From: Cornus controversa | Taxonomy: Eukaryota; Streptophyta; Magnoliopsida; Cornales; Cornaceae | NCBI GenBank assembly: GCA_026545225.1 | Contig: CM048845.1 | Span: 120,221,033 to 120,285,032 of the forward strand | DNA length: 64,000 bases | Direction: 5' to 3' | Part shown: in pieces, positions 23,516 through 35,918 of the stretch | Position numbering within the stretch: position 1 is the first letter of the stretch | Layout: the number at the start of each line of letters is the position of its first letter | Translations under genes and position numbers: made by a program | The notes under the pieces: model-generated | Told to the model about the DNA's origin: nothing | The model's input: the letters and a program-made list of their open reading frames with translations, nothing else | Database searches by the model: none

Positions 23516-24058
23516 AAAATTTGAAACGGCTTGAACACAACACGAAATTAATGAATTTAGTTTGACCTTTATCATATTCATGTCATAATTGTATCAATTC
23601 GTTTAATTAATTGTGTTAGGTCAATCTGATGAACCCATAACCTATTTTAACCCAAATATTAGGGACATTTCTATTATTTCAATATAAATTCAATATGAAT
23701 ATTGTTTGGCCTTTTTTTAGATGTTCCAATTATTCTCATTTTCATGAATTTAGTCATCCATTATTTCAAAATTTTATTATATTTGTATTTAATATTTAAG
23801 TTAATAAATATGTTACATGACCCATTTGAGTTAAACGACTTAAACAAGTCATTAAATGAGTTGTGCCAGTACATGACCGTTTATTAAATGAATTATATGA
23901 GTAGTATTGTTTTGCCTGTTTAATAAACGAGTTTTTTCATGTCAATGGGTTCTTGACACGATTATTAAACGGATCGTGTTCGAGATGACTTGTTTAGTAG
24001 AATACTTGTAGGTCGACATGGCACAATTATGATTCGCCAACACAAATTGTCACTCCTA
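23516..24058. mobile_element. hAT element related to 1091-1773
   Basis: Ends TAGGGGTGATAAAATTTG and CAAATTGTCACTCCTA are imperfect inverted repeats. The interior has TTTAATAAACGAG, GACACGATTATTAAACGG and GTAGAATACTTGTAGGTCGA, matching the 1091-1773 element in reverse orientation. The flanking 8-mers (CTTGTATA, TTTGTGTG) agree at only 5 positions, so the insertion is old. Confidence 0.65.
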
Positions 24059-24669
24059 TTTGTGTGATAAATAAGTCAAGCCTGAAAAATTCTTGACCTG
24101 GCTCATGAGTCTTCTTAACATGTTTTGCTCACAAACAATCTCAATAAAAGAGTGGTGAATATATTTATTTATTAGGAATTGATTCGATATATAGTTATTT
24201 TTTCTTCCTAACAAGTTCGATTTCGAGTTGGAACTCAAGTTCAATATTAAATCATAATTAATTAAAGAAGTAAAATAATTGAGGTCAAATTCGACGGGTA
24301 ATATTTGAGAGACCCATCTAATATGCATATACATGTAAAGTATTTAAGTTAAATGTCGTAACCAACTACTTGGATTGTGTTAGTCCTGTGCAATGATGGC
24401 ACTTAATGTTCGTTTGATGACATGCTATGACAGTAATTTTTTAAAAAAATTTATAGAAATAATATAGATATAGCAATAATATCACAAACTAATTTAAAAA
24501 AAAATTAATCATAAAAGTAACTTAACCCGTAATTATTGTGAGATCAATCTGATTTTTAGAGAAAATTTGTAATGTCCATTTGGATTACACTTGATTTTAT
24601 AGCTTGAATTAAGCAGCTATTTAGACAAGATCCTCTAATTTCGCCGCTAATTTCAGTTTAAGCTTTGAT

Positions 24670-24860
24670 AGTTAATTGTGACGCGCGGCCGTGGATGCAT
24701 GGGCATTGCACATCACTGTGTCTTGAAATAGACGCGCCTCAGAAGATGACGTGGATAGATCTGACCCGCACGATGATGGACCTTGCCGTAAAAGCTGACT
24801 TCTGGTAAGTCTTTTTGACGTGCTGACCCGGAAATAGTTGCCACTCACGTGGATGAAGTG
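24670..24860. promoter_or_regulatory. Isolated region with several ACGT-core boxes
   Basis: Less AT-rich than its surroundings, with GACGTGG (24750), TTGACGTGC (24816), CACGTGG (24847) and GACGCG motifs, followed by GTATAAAAGC TATA-like sequences at 24869 and again at 24939. No ORF follows. It may be a promoter remnant or part of an unrecognised gene; the assignment is weak. Confidence 0.3.
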
Positions 24861-24990
24861 TTTTAAAGTATAAAAGCTTCTGAGGTCACTTTTTTATTTT
24901 TTATTTTATTATTATTATTATTTTTTTGTGTTTTAAAGTATAAAAGCTTCTGAGGTCACTTTTTTATTTTTTATTTTATTATTATTTTTC
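24858..24990. repeat. Tandem duplication, period 70 bp
   Basis: GTGTTTTAAAGTATAAAAGC followed by TTCTGAGGTCAC and a T/A tract occurs at 24858 and 24928, nearly identical. Confidence 0.9.
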
Positions 24991-24999
24991 TTTTTTTAA

Positions 25000-26246
25000 A
25001 AAAAAAAAGCTTTCTTAGAGATGACAACGGGTTAGTTATGGAGCGAAGATCTCAATCTTCATCTCCATAATTATTTGATTTTTAAAACTCCATAACTGTC
25101 CTATAATTGATTATAAATTTTCCCCCTTTATCTATTCCTGTCTCATAATCGACCTAACTCATTCCGCCTCAAATCGCCTCGCCTCATAACCGGTTAAAAC
25201 TCATTTAATTCATGAATTTTCGACATCCTCCAAACATTAACATTCTATCATTTTTAAAATTTATTTATAATTTTTGTTATCCTTATTTAAAATAGAGGAT
25301 TACACAATTTTCAACAAAATCAAATATTTTAAAATTTAATATTTTTTAAAATATATATACACATAAATAATATAATATAAACAATTAAGTGTAGTATAAT
25401 CAAGACGAGTTTTAAATGAGGCAGAGCAACCTTATCTCATCTCCGTCCCAAAACAGACGATATTTTCAATAACAAATTAATTTTCATTCCATTTAAATAA
25501 ACAGTTCCAAATTCACTTTAAATAGGGCAGGGTAGACAGATCTCCGCCGGATTAAAAAATTTTGCCCCCTAGGTATTCTACTACACATGTTATACTTTTT
25601 ATTTAAAATATTTAAAGTATTAGGTGGCACTTTTTACTTTATTAATTAAAAATAGAAAAGGTGTTCTAGATGCGTTATACTTCAGTCGTACTATATCTAC
25701 AATGAGAGCGTGCATATCCTCTACTTTTATTGATAGAGAGAAATCAGTTTCCTGTTCCAAGCTTAGAGGTGGAATGGTTGACGTACTAACAATTTGGTTG
25801 GTAAGGAAAATAATCAAGGGCAGGGAAAAGATAAAAGGAAAAGGAATGAAGGTGAATCCTTTGTTTGGTAGGAGAAAAGGAGAGGAATCTTTAAGCTAAA
25901 CAAAAACCTCTCTTTCCTAAGTTGATCGGGATGAGAGAACATTCTCCCAACCTTTTAATACACTTATATCATTTTAAATATATATATATTTATTAATTAT
26001 TCGAAGTGTGTAATTGTCATATCATGTAATATTCATTCCTTTCATTTTTTAATTTTTGCTCCTCAACCAACCAACATGAGTAAATGACTCCTTCATTTAT
26101 TTAGTCCATCTTATATTTATTTTTCTTCCAATTAATTCTCATGCCTTCCACTAAACTCAGCTTAAATGGAACTTTCTCCCCTCACATGTTGAAGAAAAAT
26201 AATCTATTTATTCACATAAATAACAACTAATATATAAGAATCTTTA

Positions 26247-26284
<38 letters not shown>

Positions 26285-26440
26285 ATTGAAAGTACACAAA
26301 GTTTCTGATATTTTTTTATTTTTATAATAAAATTTTAATTTTTATAGTATTATTTATTGTAATAAATATCTAGAAACATAACCTTCATTAACTCTTAAAT
26401 ATCAAATATTCTTTTTTAATTCTATTTCTTCTCTCAAACT
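25000..26440. other. Intergenic AT-rich sequence
   Basis: No recognised gene. A possible decayed MITE lies at about 25800-26200 (GAATCCTTTGTTTGGTAGG to GGAACTTTCTCCCCTC), with ends not defined. A (TA)n(CA)n microsatellite lies at 26249-26280. Confidence 0.4.
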
Positions 26441-26447
26441 TCATACG

Positions 26448-26632
26448 CAACACAAACTCTTTCATCTATAAAATTTAGAGAAAAAAATTAATAATAATTT
26501 TATATGAAGTGCATACCTAATCACAAACTTAATAACAACACAAACTCTATTTCATCTCTAAAATTTAGAAAAAAAAAATTAATAATATTTCTATATAAAG
26601 TGTATGCCTAATCTACAAACTTAATAACAAAA
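26448..26632. repeat. Tandem duplication, period about 92 bp
   Basis: Two copies sharing AACACAAACTCT, TTCATCT, AAAATTTAGA, TTAATAATA and ACAAACTTAATAACAA. Confidence 0.8.
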
Positions 26633-26975
26633 TAAACTCCACTCTCATCCTCACATACTCATTATTAATTTGAATAACAATTTCAATTATAAATTATAAA
26701 TTACTTATAATCACGTCCACTTAAGTTTTTACTAGTGTGTATATATTTATATATATAGAAGTCAAAAAAAAATAAGTCTTGGTCTATTATTCATTGTGTT
26801 AGACTTTGAATTAGCATTCTCTGCGGGGTCAACTGTAGTTGGGTTAGGTAACCTTTCTCATGAATGAAAGTATACGGCATGCGTAGGTATGAGCTAAGAA
26901 TTAATGAAGGAACAGAAGCACCATTTTAACAACCCACCGAATTAAACCCATTAGTGATTAGTATAAATATATATC

Positions 26976-27407
26976 TATTAGATAATATATTTAATATTAT
27001 GTTAGTTTTATTCTAAATCACATAGTATGAAGATTATGTACTTATAACTAGGCCTTTATATGTTGTTCATAAGAAATCAATTAAATCAAATATAATTTTC
27101 TTTTATTTCTAACATAGTATCATAACTTACCTAGTTTGAGGGGTTATTAAATAATATATTTAATATTATGTTCCTTACTTACTATTTTGGTTTTATCCTA
27201 AAACATCTAGGATTAGGATTTTTTATACCCTCTCCTAAACTATCTAGGATTAGGATTTCTTATACTTTTTGCTAAATCATCTAAGACTAGAATTTCTTAT
27301 TTTCTAAGTTTATTTGGCCTTCAAAATTATGTGCATATAAATAGACCTTTGTGTATTATTGATAAGAAATCAATTAAATCAAATACAATTTTCTTTTATT
27401 TCTAACA
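26976..27407 (+). mobile_element. Minimal LTR retroelement (SMART/TRIM size) with 30-bp interior
   Basis: LTR1 26976-27114 and LTR2 27145-27407 share their first about 25 bp (TATTA(G/A)ATAATATATTTAAT) and last about 90 bp (ATAAGAAATCAATTAAATCA to TTTATTTCTAACA). Between them are only 30 bp: TAGTATCATAAC, a diverged initiator-Met primer-binding site, and GTTTGAGGGG as a short purine tract. LTR2 has three about 37-bp tandem units (TAGGATTAGGATTT(C/T)TTATAC), largely missing from LTR1. TATATC flanks both sides. No coding capacity. Confidence 0.75.
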
Positions 27408-28320
27408 ATATATCTCACTCCAAGTCTACATATATATATTTTGAGTCTAGGCAAACAGTAGGCTGAAGCTGAAATTTGTGAAAATTTGCTACCTCATGCG
27501 TGATGTATTCTGCATCATCTATATATCCAACTGCTATAAAAAAATGTGAATCTATCAATTTTATACATATGCAATTTATACATATAATTGTTGTTCTAGC
27601 TCTCTGCCTGTTACAATCCTAGCTCGCTGACTTCAGTTTTCAAAACTTTATTAATTTAGGGTGTGCAAAGTATATGACAACCCTACATGTCTTTTGATCG
27701 AATGATAAAAAGTCTAAAGAGTTGTTAAAGCTGCTAGAGAAGCCGTTTTGCTATATAAGTTAGCATTAGACTATCTTGAAAGGTTAAATTTGAGGAATGA
27801 AAATGACTTATAGTGTATATATATGAGATTATATACTTGGTGTTGGTTAGAGCTGAAGTGTACTAAAACTGTTAAACAATTATCAGTCCCATTCTCTGCT
27901 TAATTTAATTTACATTTAATGAACGACAATTTGCAACTACTGATCCTAGCATCGCATGCTGTGTATCCAACTGATCCAGGTTAATTAGGCAAAAATATCC
28001 TTATCAAATGATGATTCCAACCCTAATAAAAAATGTTATCGAAGACATTATTGTTATACGTACATATATCTGTGTATAACTTATACATAATTAATTCAAC
28101 CGGAAAAATACATATAATTCAAAATATAAATCGAGACGAATATATTTGTTTACTCTTGAAGGCGACGGTGATGACGACGAGGAAGATGCTAGAGTGCGAG
28201 TGGGACAATGTACATGAGAGAAGCGAGGGATGAGGGCTTGGTGACCAAATTTTCCCTAGCATGAAAGCTACTTCTTACCACTCATTCTATTAGAGGATTA
28301 ATCGAAGTTGTCTTCATTAT
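27408..28320. other. Intergenic sequence, nothing firm
   Basis: AT-rich. A short less AT-rich stretch (28160-28260, GGCGACGGTGATGACGACGA) gives a 66-codon ORF at 28033-28233 without recognisable features. No gene called. Confidence 0.4.
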
Positions 28321-28329
28321 GCAGACTTG

Positions 28330-28790
28330 TAAGGCACATAAGAAGTCATGCATGCCTTTCCAATTTTTTGGCTTAATGGGAGAAACAATTTCCATCTCAT
28401 GGTCTCAATTGAAAACCTATCCATCCACCACAATTTCAAATCTTCCAAATTTTCTATTTTGTTGGGTAGCTACCGGAAGATTTAGCAAATTTGCATACTT
28501 TTAGTAGTTCTTCCTCCTCCCTTTTTATCAATTTTCAGTTTATTTCCCTTTTTTTCAACTTTTTTATTTTGTTGGGCAGCTACCGGAAGATTTAGCAAAA
28601 TTGCATATTTTTATTAGTTCTTCCCCCCTCCCCTTTTATCAATTTTCGGATTATTTCCCTTTTTTCCAAGTTTTCTATTTTGTTGGGTAGCTACCCTTTT
28701 ATTAAATTTTAATGTATTTCTCTTTTTCAGAATGAATAGAGTCGAGTCTAAGAAAGGTAAGAAGATTGCCTACTACTAAAGTTAAAAGAT
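28330..28790. repeat. Repeat block, copy 1 (internal units of about 115 bp)
   Basis: Units begin TCTATTTTGTTGGGTAGCTA and include AGATTTAGCAAA, TTTGCATA and AGTTCTTCC, then TTTATCAATTTTC and TTTCCCTTTTT. Three successive units occur here; the whole block recurs at about 29310-29700. Confidence 0.8.
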
Positions 28791-29309
28791 TTAATGCAGG
28801 GTTTAGTACGCGATAATGAAATGGAATAAAAGTGAGAATAAAATAGAATTATCATTCTCATTTTTGGTTTGACGCGTGAATCATGATAGAATGGAATGAT
28901 CATTACCATTCCATTGTTTGGTTAGACTCATCATTAAATCTAGAATGAAATTATTTTTCTCCAAAATACTCCTGATATTGACTCACGTTACTTTTTAGGA
29001 ATATTACCCAATTAAATTATGATGATAAATTATAGGATGCTATAAGATGCGCGATACCACCATCGTAAATAAAAAGAAAAATAATAGGTAGGCAGAATTA
29101 ATGTTTAACAGAATTGTACACTTTCTCATTCATAGGATGCATGTGGTGGGACCTACCACATGCATCCAATGGATGTCTAGTAATTTTGTATAACACTTTT
29201 GCCTAAATAGCATGATCCAAAACAAAAAGGGGTAAAGTGCAAAAAATTCGTGACTTATTGCTCTTTTGCAAATAACTCCCTTGAACTACAAATTTTGCCC
29301 TTGAAGTAA

Positions 29310-29700
29310 ACCTGTCCCTCCATCACAATTTCAAATCTTCCAAATTTTCTATTTTGTTGGGTAGCTACCGAAAGATTTAGCAAATTTGCATACCATTATT
29401 AGTTCTTCCCCCTCGCCTTTTATTAATTTTAAGTTTATTTCCCTTTTTCCAAGTTTTCTATTTTGTTGGTAGCTACTGAAGATCTAGCAAAATTGCATAC
29501 TTTTATTAGTTCTTCCCCCCTACCCTTTTATCAATTTTCAGTTTATTTCCCTTTTTCCAAGTTTTCTATTTTGCTTGGTAACTACACTTTTATTAATTGT
29601 CAGTTTATTTCCCTTTTTCAAAATAAATAGAGTTGAGTCTATGAAAGTTAAAGAGCGTAGAGATTTTAGTAAATTGCCAACTACTAAAGTTAAATGGTAA
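29310..29700. repeat. Repeat block, copy 2
   Basis: Same order of units as 28330-28790, including ATTTCAAATCTTCCAAATTT and the final AGAGT(C/T)GAGTCTA with AAAG(G/T)TAA. The about 500 bp between the blocks is not repeated. Confidence 0.8.
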
Positions 29701-30289
29701 AATGCTCCGAACCCCCCCCCCCCCAGGTTTTCATTTATTGTCCAGAGATAATACTTGTGTCAAAAATTATTTTGGTTTAACGGGCTCTAACACCTTTTTT
29801 TTCCCCCCAAAACTACCCTTCTTCTTTACTTTTTTTATTTTCTTTTTCCTTCTCTCTCTTCTCACCTTTTCTCTCTCTACCTGTTGTCCTTTTCCCTCTA
29901 TCATTTACTGGGGATATAAATTTGAAATGTCATGTAATGACCTATAATTTTTAAAAATTACATGTTGTTCTAAAAGAAATTTATAAACAAATATCAAAGT
30001 AGTATTCTCCACGTGAGGGCGAGTCAAACGAGTATAATGTTGCCTATGTTTTAACTTAGAGGAATTCATATTTTTATTGTTATTTTTATTATTATTAAAA
30101 GATTTTGTTCCAAATTTATTTTATAAAATAATTATATTAAGGTATAGATATGTATAAAATTATACAAATTGCCATGTGTATAGAAACTCAATGAGTGCAC
30201 TTAATGAGAAAAATTAAACTCATGACTCTTGGGGTTCACTAGCAGATGCCATTAATGGTTTTTAGGTTACAACCATTTTCTCTTACTAA

Positions 30290-30450
30290 AGTAATGATAA
30301 GATCATTGGTTACAACCTTTCATCTTACTTGAGTAATGATTAGAGCTTAGGATACAATCTTTCATCTTTCTTGAGTAATGATTAGAGCTTAGGATACAAT
30401 CTTTCATCTTACTTGAGTAATGATTAGAGCTTAGGTTACAGTCTCTTCAT
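30290..30450. repeat. Tandem repeats, period about 53 bp
   Basis: About three units of TTGAGTAATGATTAGAGCTT followed by AGGATACAATCTTTCATCTT, with an older diverged unit on each side. Confidence 0.85.
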
Positions 30451-30544
30451 TGACTAAATTAATGAATAGTTGATTTCTATTAATCTAACAAATTTGATAT
30501 TCTATATAAATGGGTGCTTGAGAAGACCCACATGATCATATGAT

Positions 30545-30658
30545 AGTTTGTGATGACCTGTAATTTTATTATTATTATGAGATTGTTTTTATTATTATTA
30601 CTATTATTATTTAAAAAAAAACGTTGTTACAAATTTATTTTGAGACAGTGATATAAAA

Positions 30659-30697
<39 letters not shown>

Positions 30698-31865
30698 TAT
30701 ATAGGTGAGTGTGAAAAATAGTAATGTGGGGATGTGAAGGGTTAGTACTGATGAGTTATTTATTGCAAGGGGTGTTATTTATTGCAAGGATTGTTACTTA
30801 TTGTGTTATTAATGAGAAGTAAAGCACCAATTAATAGAAGACTTTACAGCTTCTCAACTGACACAAGATTTATATTTAATTATTACCTCAATTAAATGTC
30901 AGACCTTTCATTTCTCGTTAGTTACAAAAGGACTATGTATATATATATATAATAATAGATCTCTTTTATTTTAAATATAACATTCAGTCATTCAAAAGTT
31001 AGAGGGAGAAAAGAGGGAATGAGATAAAAGGTTGATCGACAGAGAAAAAGAGGTACAACAGGAAGGGGATTTAAGGGGTACTCTATTTTTATATATGCTA
31101 GTAGATGGAAGTTACAAAAGAAATATATATATATATTTATTTATTTATTTTATATTCTGTTTTGTTATATACGTTCTTATATATTTTCATATTTATGGAA
31201 TTCATTTGCTAATAGGTCTATATAATTAACGATATGTGTCTTAGAATAGCATGTTAGTATAGCAGTGGGTGGTATACATATTGTAAACGGTTTGAAAGTC
31301 GTTGACTTTTTAGTTTATATATGTATTTTATTTGGTTCTTAGTATATCATTATAATGGTATATATATTACATTGGTATTACTAGTAGTTTATATATATAC
31401 ATGCGTGTATTATTTGCATGGAATCAATGGACCCAAATTCTGGACAAATGTAACTTAATATATATATATATTTTATTTTCTTTAAGATTGTAAACTCACT
31501 TTTTATGTCATATTTTCTTTCATCTTTTCAAGTTGTAATTGGATTGGTGAAGTGTATTGTTTATTCGAGGAAAAATCATATAAGAATAATAGAAGATTTA
31601 TTTATGCGGATTCGTGGTGGTGGATTCCCTTCCCTTGAAATTTATTTTATTAGTATAGTTTTATTTATTTATTATAATTCCAAAATAAAAAAATATTTTA
31701 AAAAAAATTATTTTCATTCCATAAATTAGTGTGTGAATTTGAGCTCATTCGAAATCTCACTTGAGAGTGGTTCGACCCTGCTTATTACTATACAATTTTT
31801 AGTAGTGTTTTTGTAGGTTTTATTTACGTACGAAGTGTAGAGAAGTAACGACATTCATCCACTAA
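30545..31865 (+). mobile_element. Probable LTR-type sequence
   Basis: Begins TGTGATGACCTGTAATTTTA followed by TTATTATTATGAG, resembling starts of plant gypsy LTRs. It includes a long (TA)n tract (30658-30705). Its 31520-31860 part has a second copy at 58380-58745. No TSD or gag/pol was recognised, so the boundaries are approximate. Confidence 0.4.
31520..31860 (+). repeat. Dispersed repeat, copy 1 (partner 58380-58745)
   Basis: Shared landmarks: GGATTCC(C/A)TTCCCTT, TTTATTTTATTAGTAT, AATTCCAAAATAAAAA, AAATCTCACTTGAG(A/T)GTGG, TCGAC(C/T)CTGCTTA and GTACGAAGTGTAGA(G/A)AA. Confidence 0.7.
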
Positions 31866-32400
31866 TCTACACTCGTCACACACCCTTCGTTATCTGGAGC
31901 TCCGGGGCGAGCCCCAAGGAAATCCATCTGTCCAGGGGGTTGCATGCCTCCCTGTTCTGCTATTGGCACTTTGTGGCCGGGTAGATCAGGGGTGACAGGC
32001 GGATCCAGTCCGGCTGAAAAGTCCTGTCCGACAGGAGGGTACCGTGCAACTGAAGGATTGTGACTAGTAAGATGATCCTGTCCGATTGGAGGATTGTGAC
32101 CGACAGGAGGGTCTTGTTCGGCCGTAGTTTCTAACCCAGATCGTAGGTGCATCATGTTTCATGTATAATTCGTGTGGAACAATCAAGTTTATGTTCTTTC
32201 CCACAGACAGCGCCAACTGATGAAACAGAAATTCACCCCAGCTGGTCAAACACCAACATGTAAAACGACAAGAGTAGGGCAGTTGAAAAGACACCGACGT
32301 GGTGCCGACCGACTATACTCTGACGATCAAGTCAGATATCATAAATGCTTGATAAAGCTAGAAAGGCACTTTAGAGGGTATTAATTGTGTACCTCTATAT
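31866..32400. other. Less AT-rich segment, possible element interior
   Basis: Stands out in composition. A minus-strand ORF at 31862-32155 is rich in Pro and Gly with repeated GQDPP/GHNPP-like phrases, from repeats such as CCGACAGGAGGGT. ACAGCGCCAACTGATGAAAC at 32205-32224 resembles a phrase often seen near ends of plant retroelements. No conserved domain recognised; probably element-derived rather than a gene. Confidence 0.35.
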
Positions 32401-34901
32401 ATGGACCGTCCCTATATTTATAGCGGTTAAATGAGAACCTGTCGTAATAGAATACTGAATCTTTAGTTTTCCTTTTCTACCGAGAGATAGAAAAATTCTG
32501 GTCAAAGCATTTCTTTTGTCCACATCACTTTAACATTAACTTCCACATCATACGTTCTAGGACTCAAATATTCTATCAATAACGATATAAATATTATTAG
32601 ATTTCTTAAAGCAAATTGGAACTCTACCTAACATATTTAAATTGTCATATAATAAATATTTTGATGTCAATTAAATTAACTACAACATGAATGCAAGTGT
32701 ACACTAGACACTCGTTTTCTTTTACAGATCAACTCAGTAGTAAGTAGCAGTGTATGTATTGGAGAGGATTTTGATTCTCCATATACCACTTACTTTGGCG
32801 GTATTATTCCTTTATCTTTGTTTTTTTAAGTCAGAGTAGATATTGATTGGCATTACCCAAAATTTCCTTGTGAACTCTTGTTGATGGAATTGTCCAAATC
32901 TGACAAGACTCATTCATTGGGAAATGGGCATCAAGTGTCCTACTCATCCTTGGCTTGGTCTATGATTTTGTGCCTAATTGGCAGGCTTTTGTAGTTTCCT
33001 TTGTTCGACACATTGGTGGATGATAGTTACGAGAGCATCCATTGGGGAGGTCTCTATATATATTGTCTGCACTGTTTGAGGAACATATTCTGCTGTTAAC
33101 TTCCCATGTGGCCAAAAAAAATAAAACTTCCCATGTGGCTACCACAAAAAACATTGAATTCATACTATAAATAATTTCCAATTCAAGTAATCTATCTTCT
33201 GGAACAAAAGAAAGAATAAAGGTATCAGTATGTGTTGATCGAAGATTTTCAAAAATTATTTATGTGAGAGGAATGCTGCACCTATCATATTATATGGGGT
33301 GTCGATTATTCCACTCATGTAACATAAATTTAAAAACAATTAAAGTCAAATTCGGAACAAGTGTTTGTCTTCGATCGGAAAAAAAAATGCTCCAACCTTT
33401 TCCCACTAGGGTTAATTGGTATCAAGATAGTGGGCTAAAAGTTGCTGTTGCTGTTGGGAAATCCACGTGGACACTACAAAATGTCCATCAACAATGGGGA
33501 GCCAAAAAGAGAGGTAAGAAGAGCTTTTTTTCAGACCAACGCCAAACCTAACCTAGTCTTTGAATTGGAAATGGGTAAAAAAAAAAAATATATGAAAAAC
33601 AAAGATGTGTTAAGATCAGCTTTTTAAAAATAATATTTTATTTTAGAGAATAAAAAACATATAATAGTTGAAAATTTTGTTTGATTGCGGCTATAAGAGA
33701 GAGAAATCTAAGTTTTTAAAATTATTTACACAAAAAATGTGTTCGTCTTATTCGCGAGCACTTCTGTATATATGTATTTTCACAAAGTGACGGTCTACAG
33801 ACTCAATTCCATATTTTCAACCTTTTACCACTTGCATTCTATAGAATGATTTGCTAAAAAAAAAATAATAATAATAATTCAACCAATCAATTTGTTGACA
33901 TCTTTTACTTGAATGGCCTTAGTTGAAACTCATGGAAATTCCGTATGAGGAAGAATCGTCAGTGTCGTTATGACATGGCATGCACTAATGCACTAATTTT
34001 ATCTCCTTCTGGTAGGTGCCTTAAAGAACAAGAAAGTATACAGTATCTCAGATAGTGATGATGTGGTATGCTTCAAAGAATCGTTATTTTTTTTTTTCTT
34101 ATTTATACTTTATAGAAAAAAAAGAAAAGTAAAAACAAATCATTTGCCATGAATTGAGAAAAATAATAATAATAGAATTATTTTGTGATATGTAATAATA
34201 ACAGAATTATCTCGTGATATGTATCATGAATTGAGAAACGTTATCATTTTTTTGTGTCTTGTTATTCATTTTAAATTCTTCTTTTCAAAGATAAATACTA
34301 AATTTTATGATTTTCTATCATGAATGATGTCGCATGTGATAATACCATTGAAACTCCATGTATGTGAGAATTCCACTAATACTAATTCACTATTTAATTT
34401 TATCTCCTAAAATAATAAAAAATAGAAATTTATTGTTAGTGTAATTCCTATAAATATAGAATTGTTACCTGCCACATCATTCATTATAGAAAATCATGAA
34501 ATAATTTCATGATTTCTCCTTTTCAAAATTCACATCTTTTGCTATTGCTTGTAATACAAGGACTCTATTATGCCAAATTATCATTTTTCATAATTGCCGT
34601 TATTGCTTGTAATACAAGGACTCTATTATGCCAAATTATCATTTTTCATAAAACAAAATTCTGAGGAGCTACCATAACGTCATTAAAAGTTGGCCCGAGC
34701 TTGGTTCTAAACGATTTAGATTAATTTTAGACAACAGGCAAGATTGGGCCTAAACATTTTATATGTAACTAAAACCTTGTACCATATGAATTGGGATATT
34801 GAATTAAATTTTGCCAAGGCCCAAGCCTGTCTTTGCAGCCCAACTTGCTAGGCTGCTTAATTGAAAGAGGTACGGAGAATATATTATATATAATAAGAAA
34901 A
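32401..34901. other. Intergenic sequence
   Basis: Mostly AT-rich, without a recognised gene. A 58-bp tandem duplication (TATTGCTTGTAATACAAGGA at 34543 and 34601) lies inside. Plus-strand ORFs at 33264-33551 and 33442-33627 overlap each other in different frames and look random. Confidence 0.45.
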
Positions 34902-35801
34902 GGGAGGCGATATTCGCACTCCCCTTTTCTTCAGTTGTACTCCTATTTTAAAAAATATGTCACTTTTAACCTTAACTTCACATTTGAATGAATGAGTACC
35001 TTTTTTCAAAATACTAAACTACCCTTTCAGATATCCTCTCTTTGTTTCCGATATTTAAATTTTTTGAATTCTTTTGACAGAATAAACCAAAAAAAACAAA
35101 AAAGATACCCGAAAAAAAATAACCCAAAAAAAAAAGTTCTGGACTCAAAAAAAGTTATATATGTTAATAAATTATCTTTTGACAAGACAAAAATTAAAAA
35201 GTACCCAAAAAAAAAAATTTAATTTTCTCTTTTGGCAAGAATCAAAAATTAAAAAGTACCCAAAAAAACAGTTATCTTGTTCAATAAATTATATCTTTTG
35301 ACAAGACCCAAAAACAAAGTACCTGAAAAAAATTTATTCTTGTTAAATAAATTATTTCCATTGAGAGGACCCAAAAATAAATTATATTTTTTAAATAAAT
35401 TATTTATTTTGATAGGATTAAAAAAAGTAATAATCTCTTTTGGAAGGACTGAAAAAAAAAGAAATATTTGTCGAATAAATTTTCTCTTTTTGTTAAGTTA
35501 AAAAAATAATAACCTAAAAAAAAGTTATCTCTTTTGACGGGAGCAAAAAATAAAAAAAGTACTAAAGAAGGTAAAGAAATTATTATTTTTTGACAGAAAT
35601 AAAAAATAAATAAAAGTAATATAGAAAGTAAAGTAGCTAAAAAAAAAAAAAAAGTTTAAGTTTACAGTATAAGGGTAGTTGTAGTATTATAAAATAAGCG
35701 ATGATATAATAATTAATTTAAGGGCCTTCTTGTTATTTCTTTAAAAAAAAAATAATAAGTGAAGTACAATCATTAAAAATAAGAGTCTAAATACCGCTTC
35801 C
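34902..35801. mobile_element. Mutator-like non-autonomous element holding a minisatellite
   Basis: Terminal inverted repeats: left GGGAGGCGATATTCGCACTC, right the inverted counterpart ending AATACCGCTTCC. The similarity runs about 45 bp inward (..TTGTACT..). Flanking 9-mers ATAAGAAAA (34893-34901) and ATAAAAATA (35802-35810) agree at 7 of 9, as for an old Mutator-type insertion. The interior (about 35075-35600) is a diverged tandem array. It ends about 100 bp before duplicated block A. Confidence 0.6.
35075..35610 (+). repeat. Diverged minisatellite, unit about 55-65 bp
   Basis: About eight units built around AATAAATTATCTTTTGACAA, then GA(C/A)(C/A)(C/A)AAAA and AAAAAGTACC(C/T)(A/G)AAAAAA. 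The array is nearly free of in-frame stops on one strand, producing two spurious Lys-rich ORFs (34992-35222, 35277-35501). Confidence 0.75.
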
Positions 35802-35918
35802 ATAAAAATATATATATATACACCAAAGATTCGGTTTGCGCAAGGTACACTAATATAATATTGTGTGAGAATAGGAACAAATGGAATTCTACAATTTTAT
35901 ATATATTTTTTTCAAAGT

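Noticed and set aside
29709..29724. C-run
   Set aside because: Simple homopolymer with no associated structure or gene; probably microsatellite or sequencing-sensitive site.
31862..32155. 97-codon minus ORF with Pro/Gly-rich repeats
   Set aside because: Composition comes from short DNA repeats; no domain, no promoter or splice context, and the region looks element-derived.
33264..33627. Possible small gene (two overlapping plus ORFs)
   Set aside because: Different frames, no shared codon signal, no recognisable motif, no promoter context.
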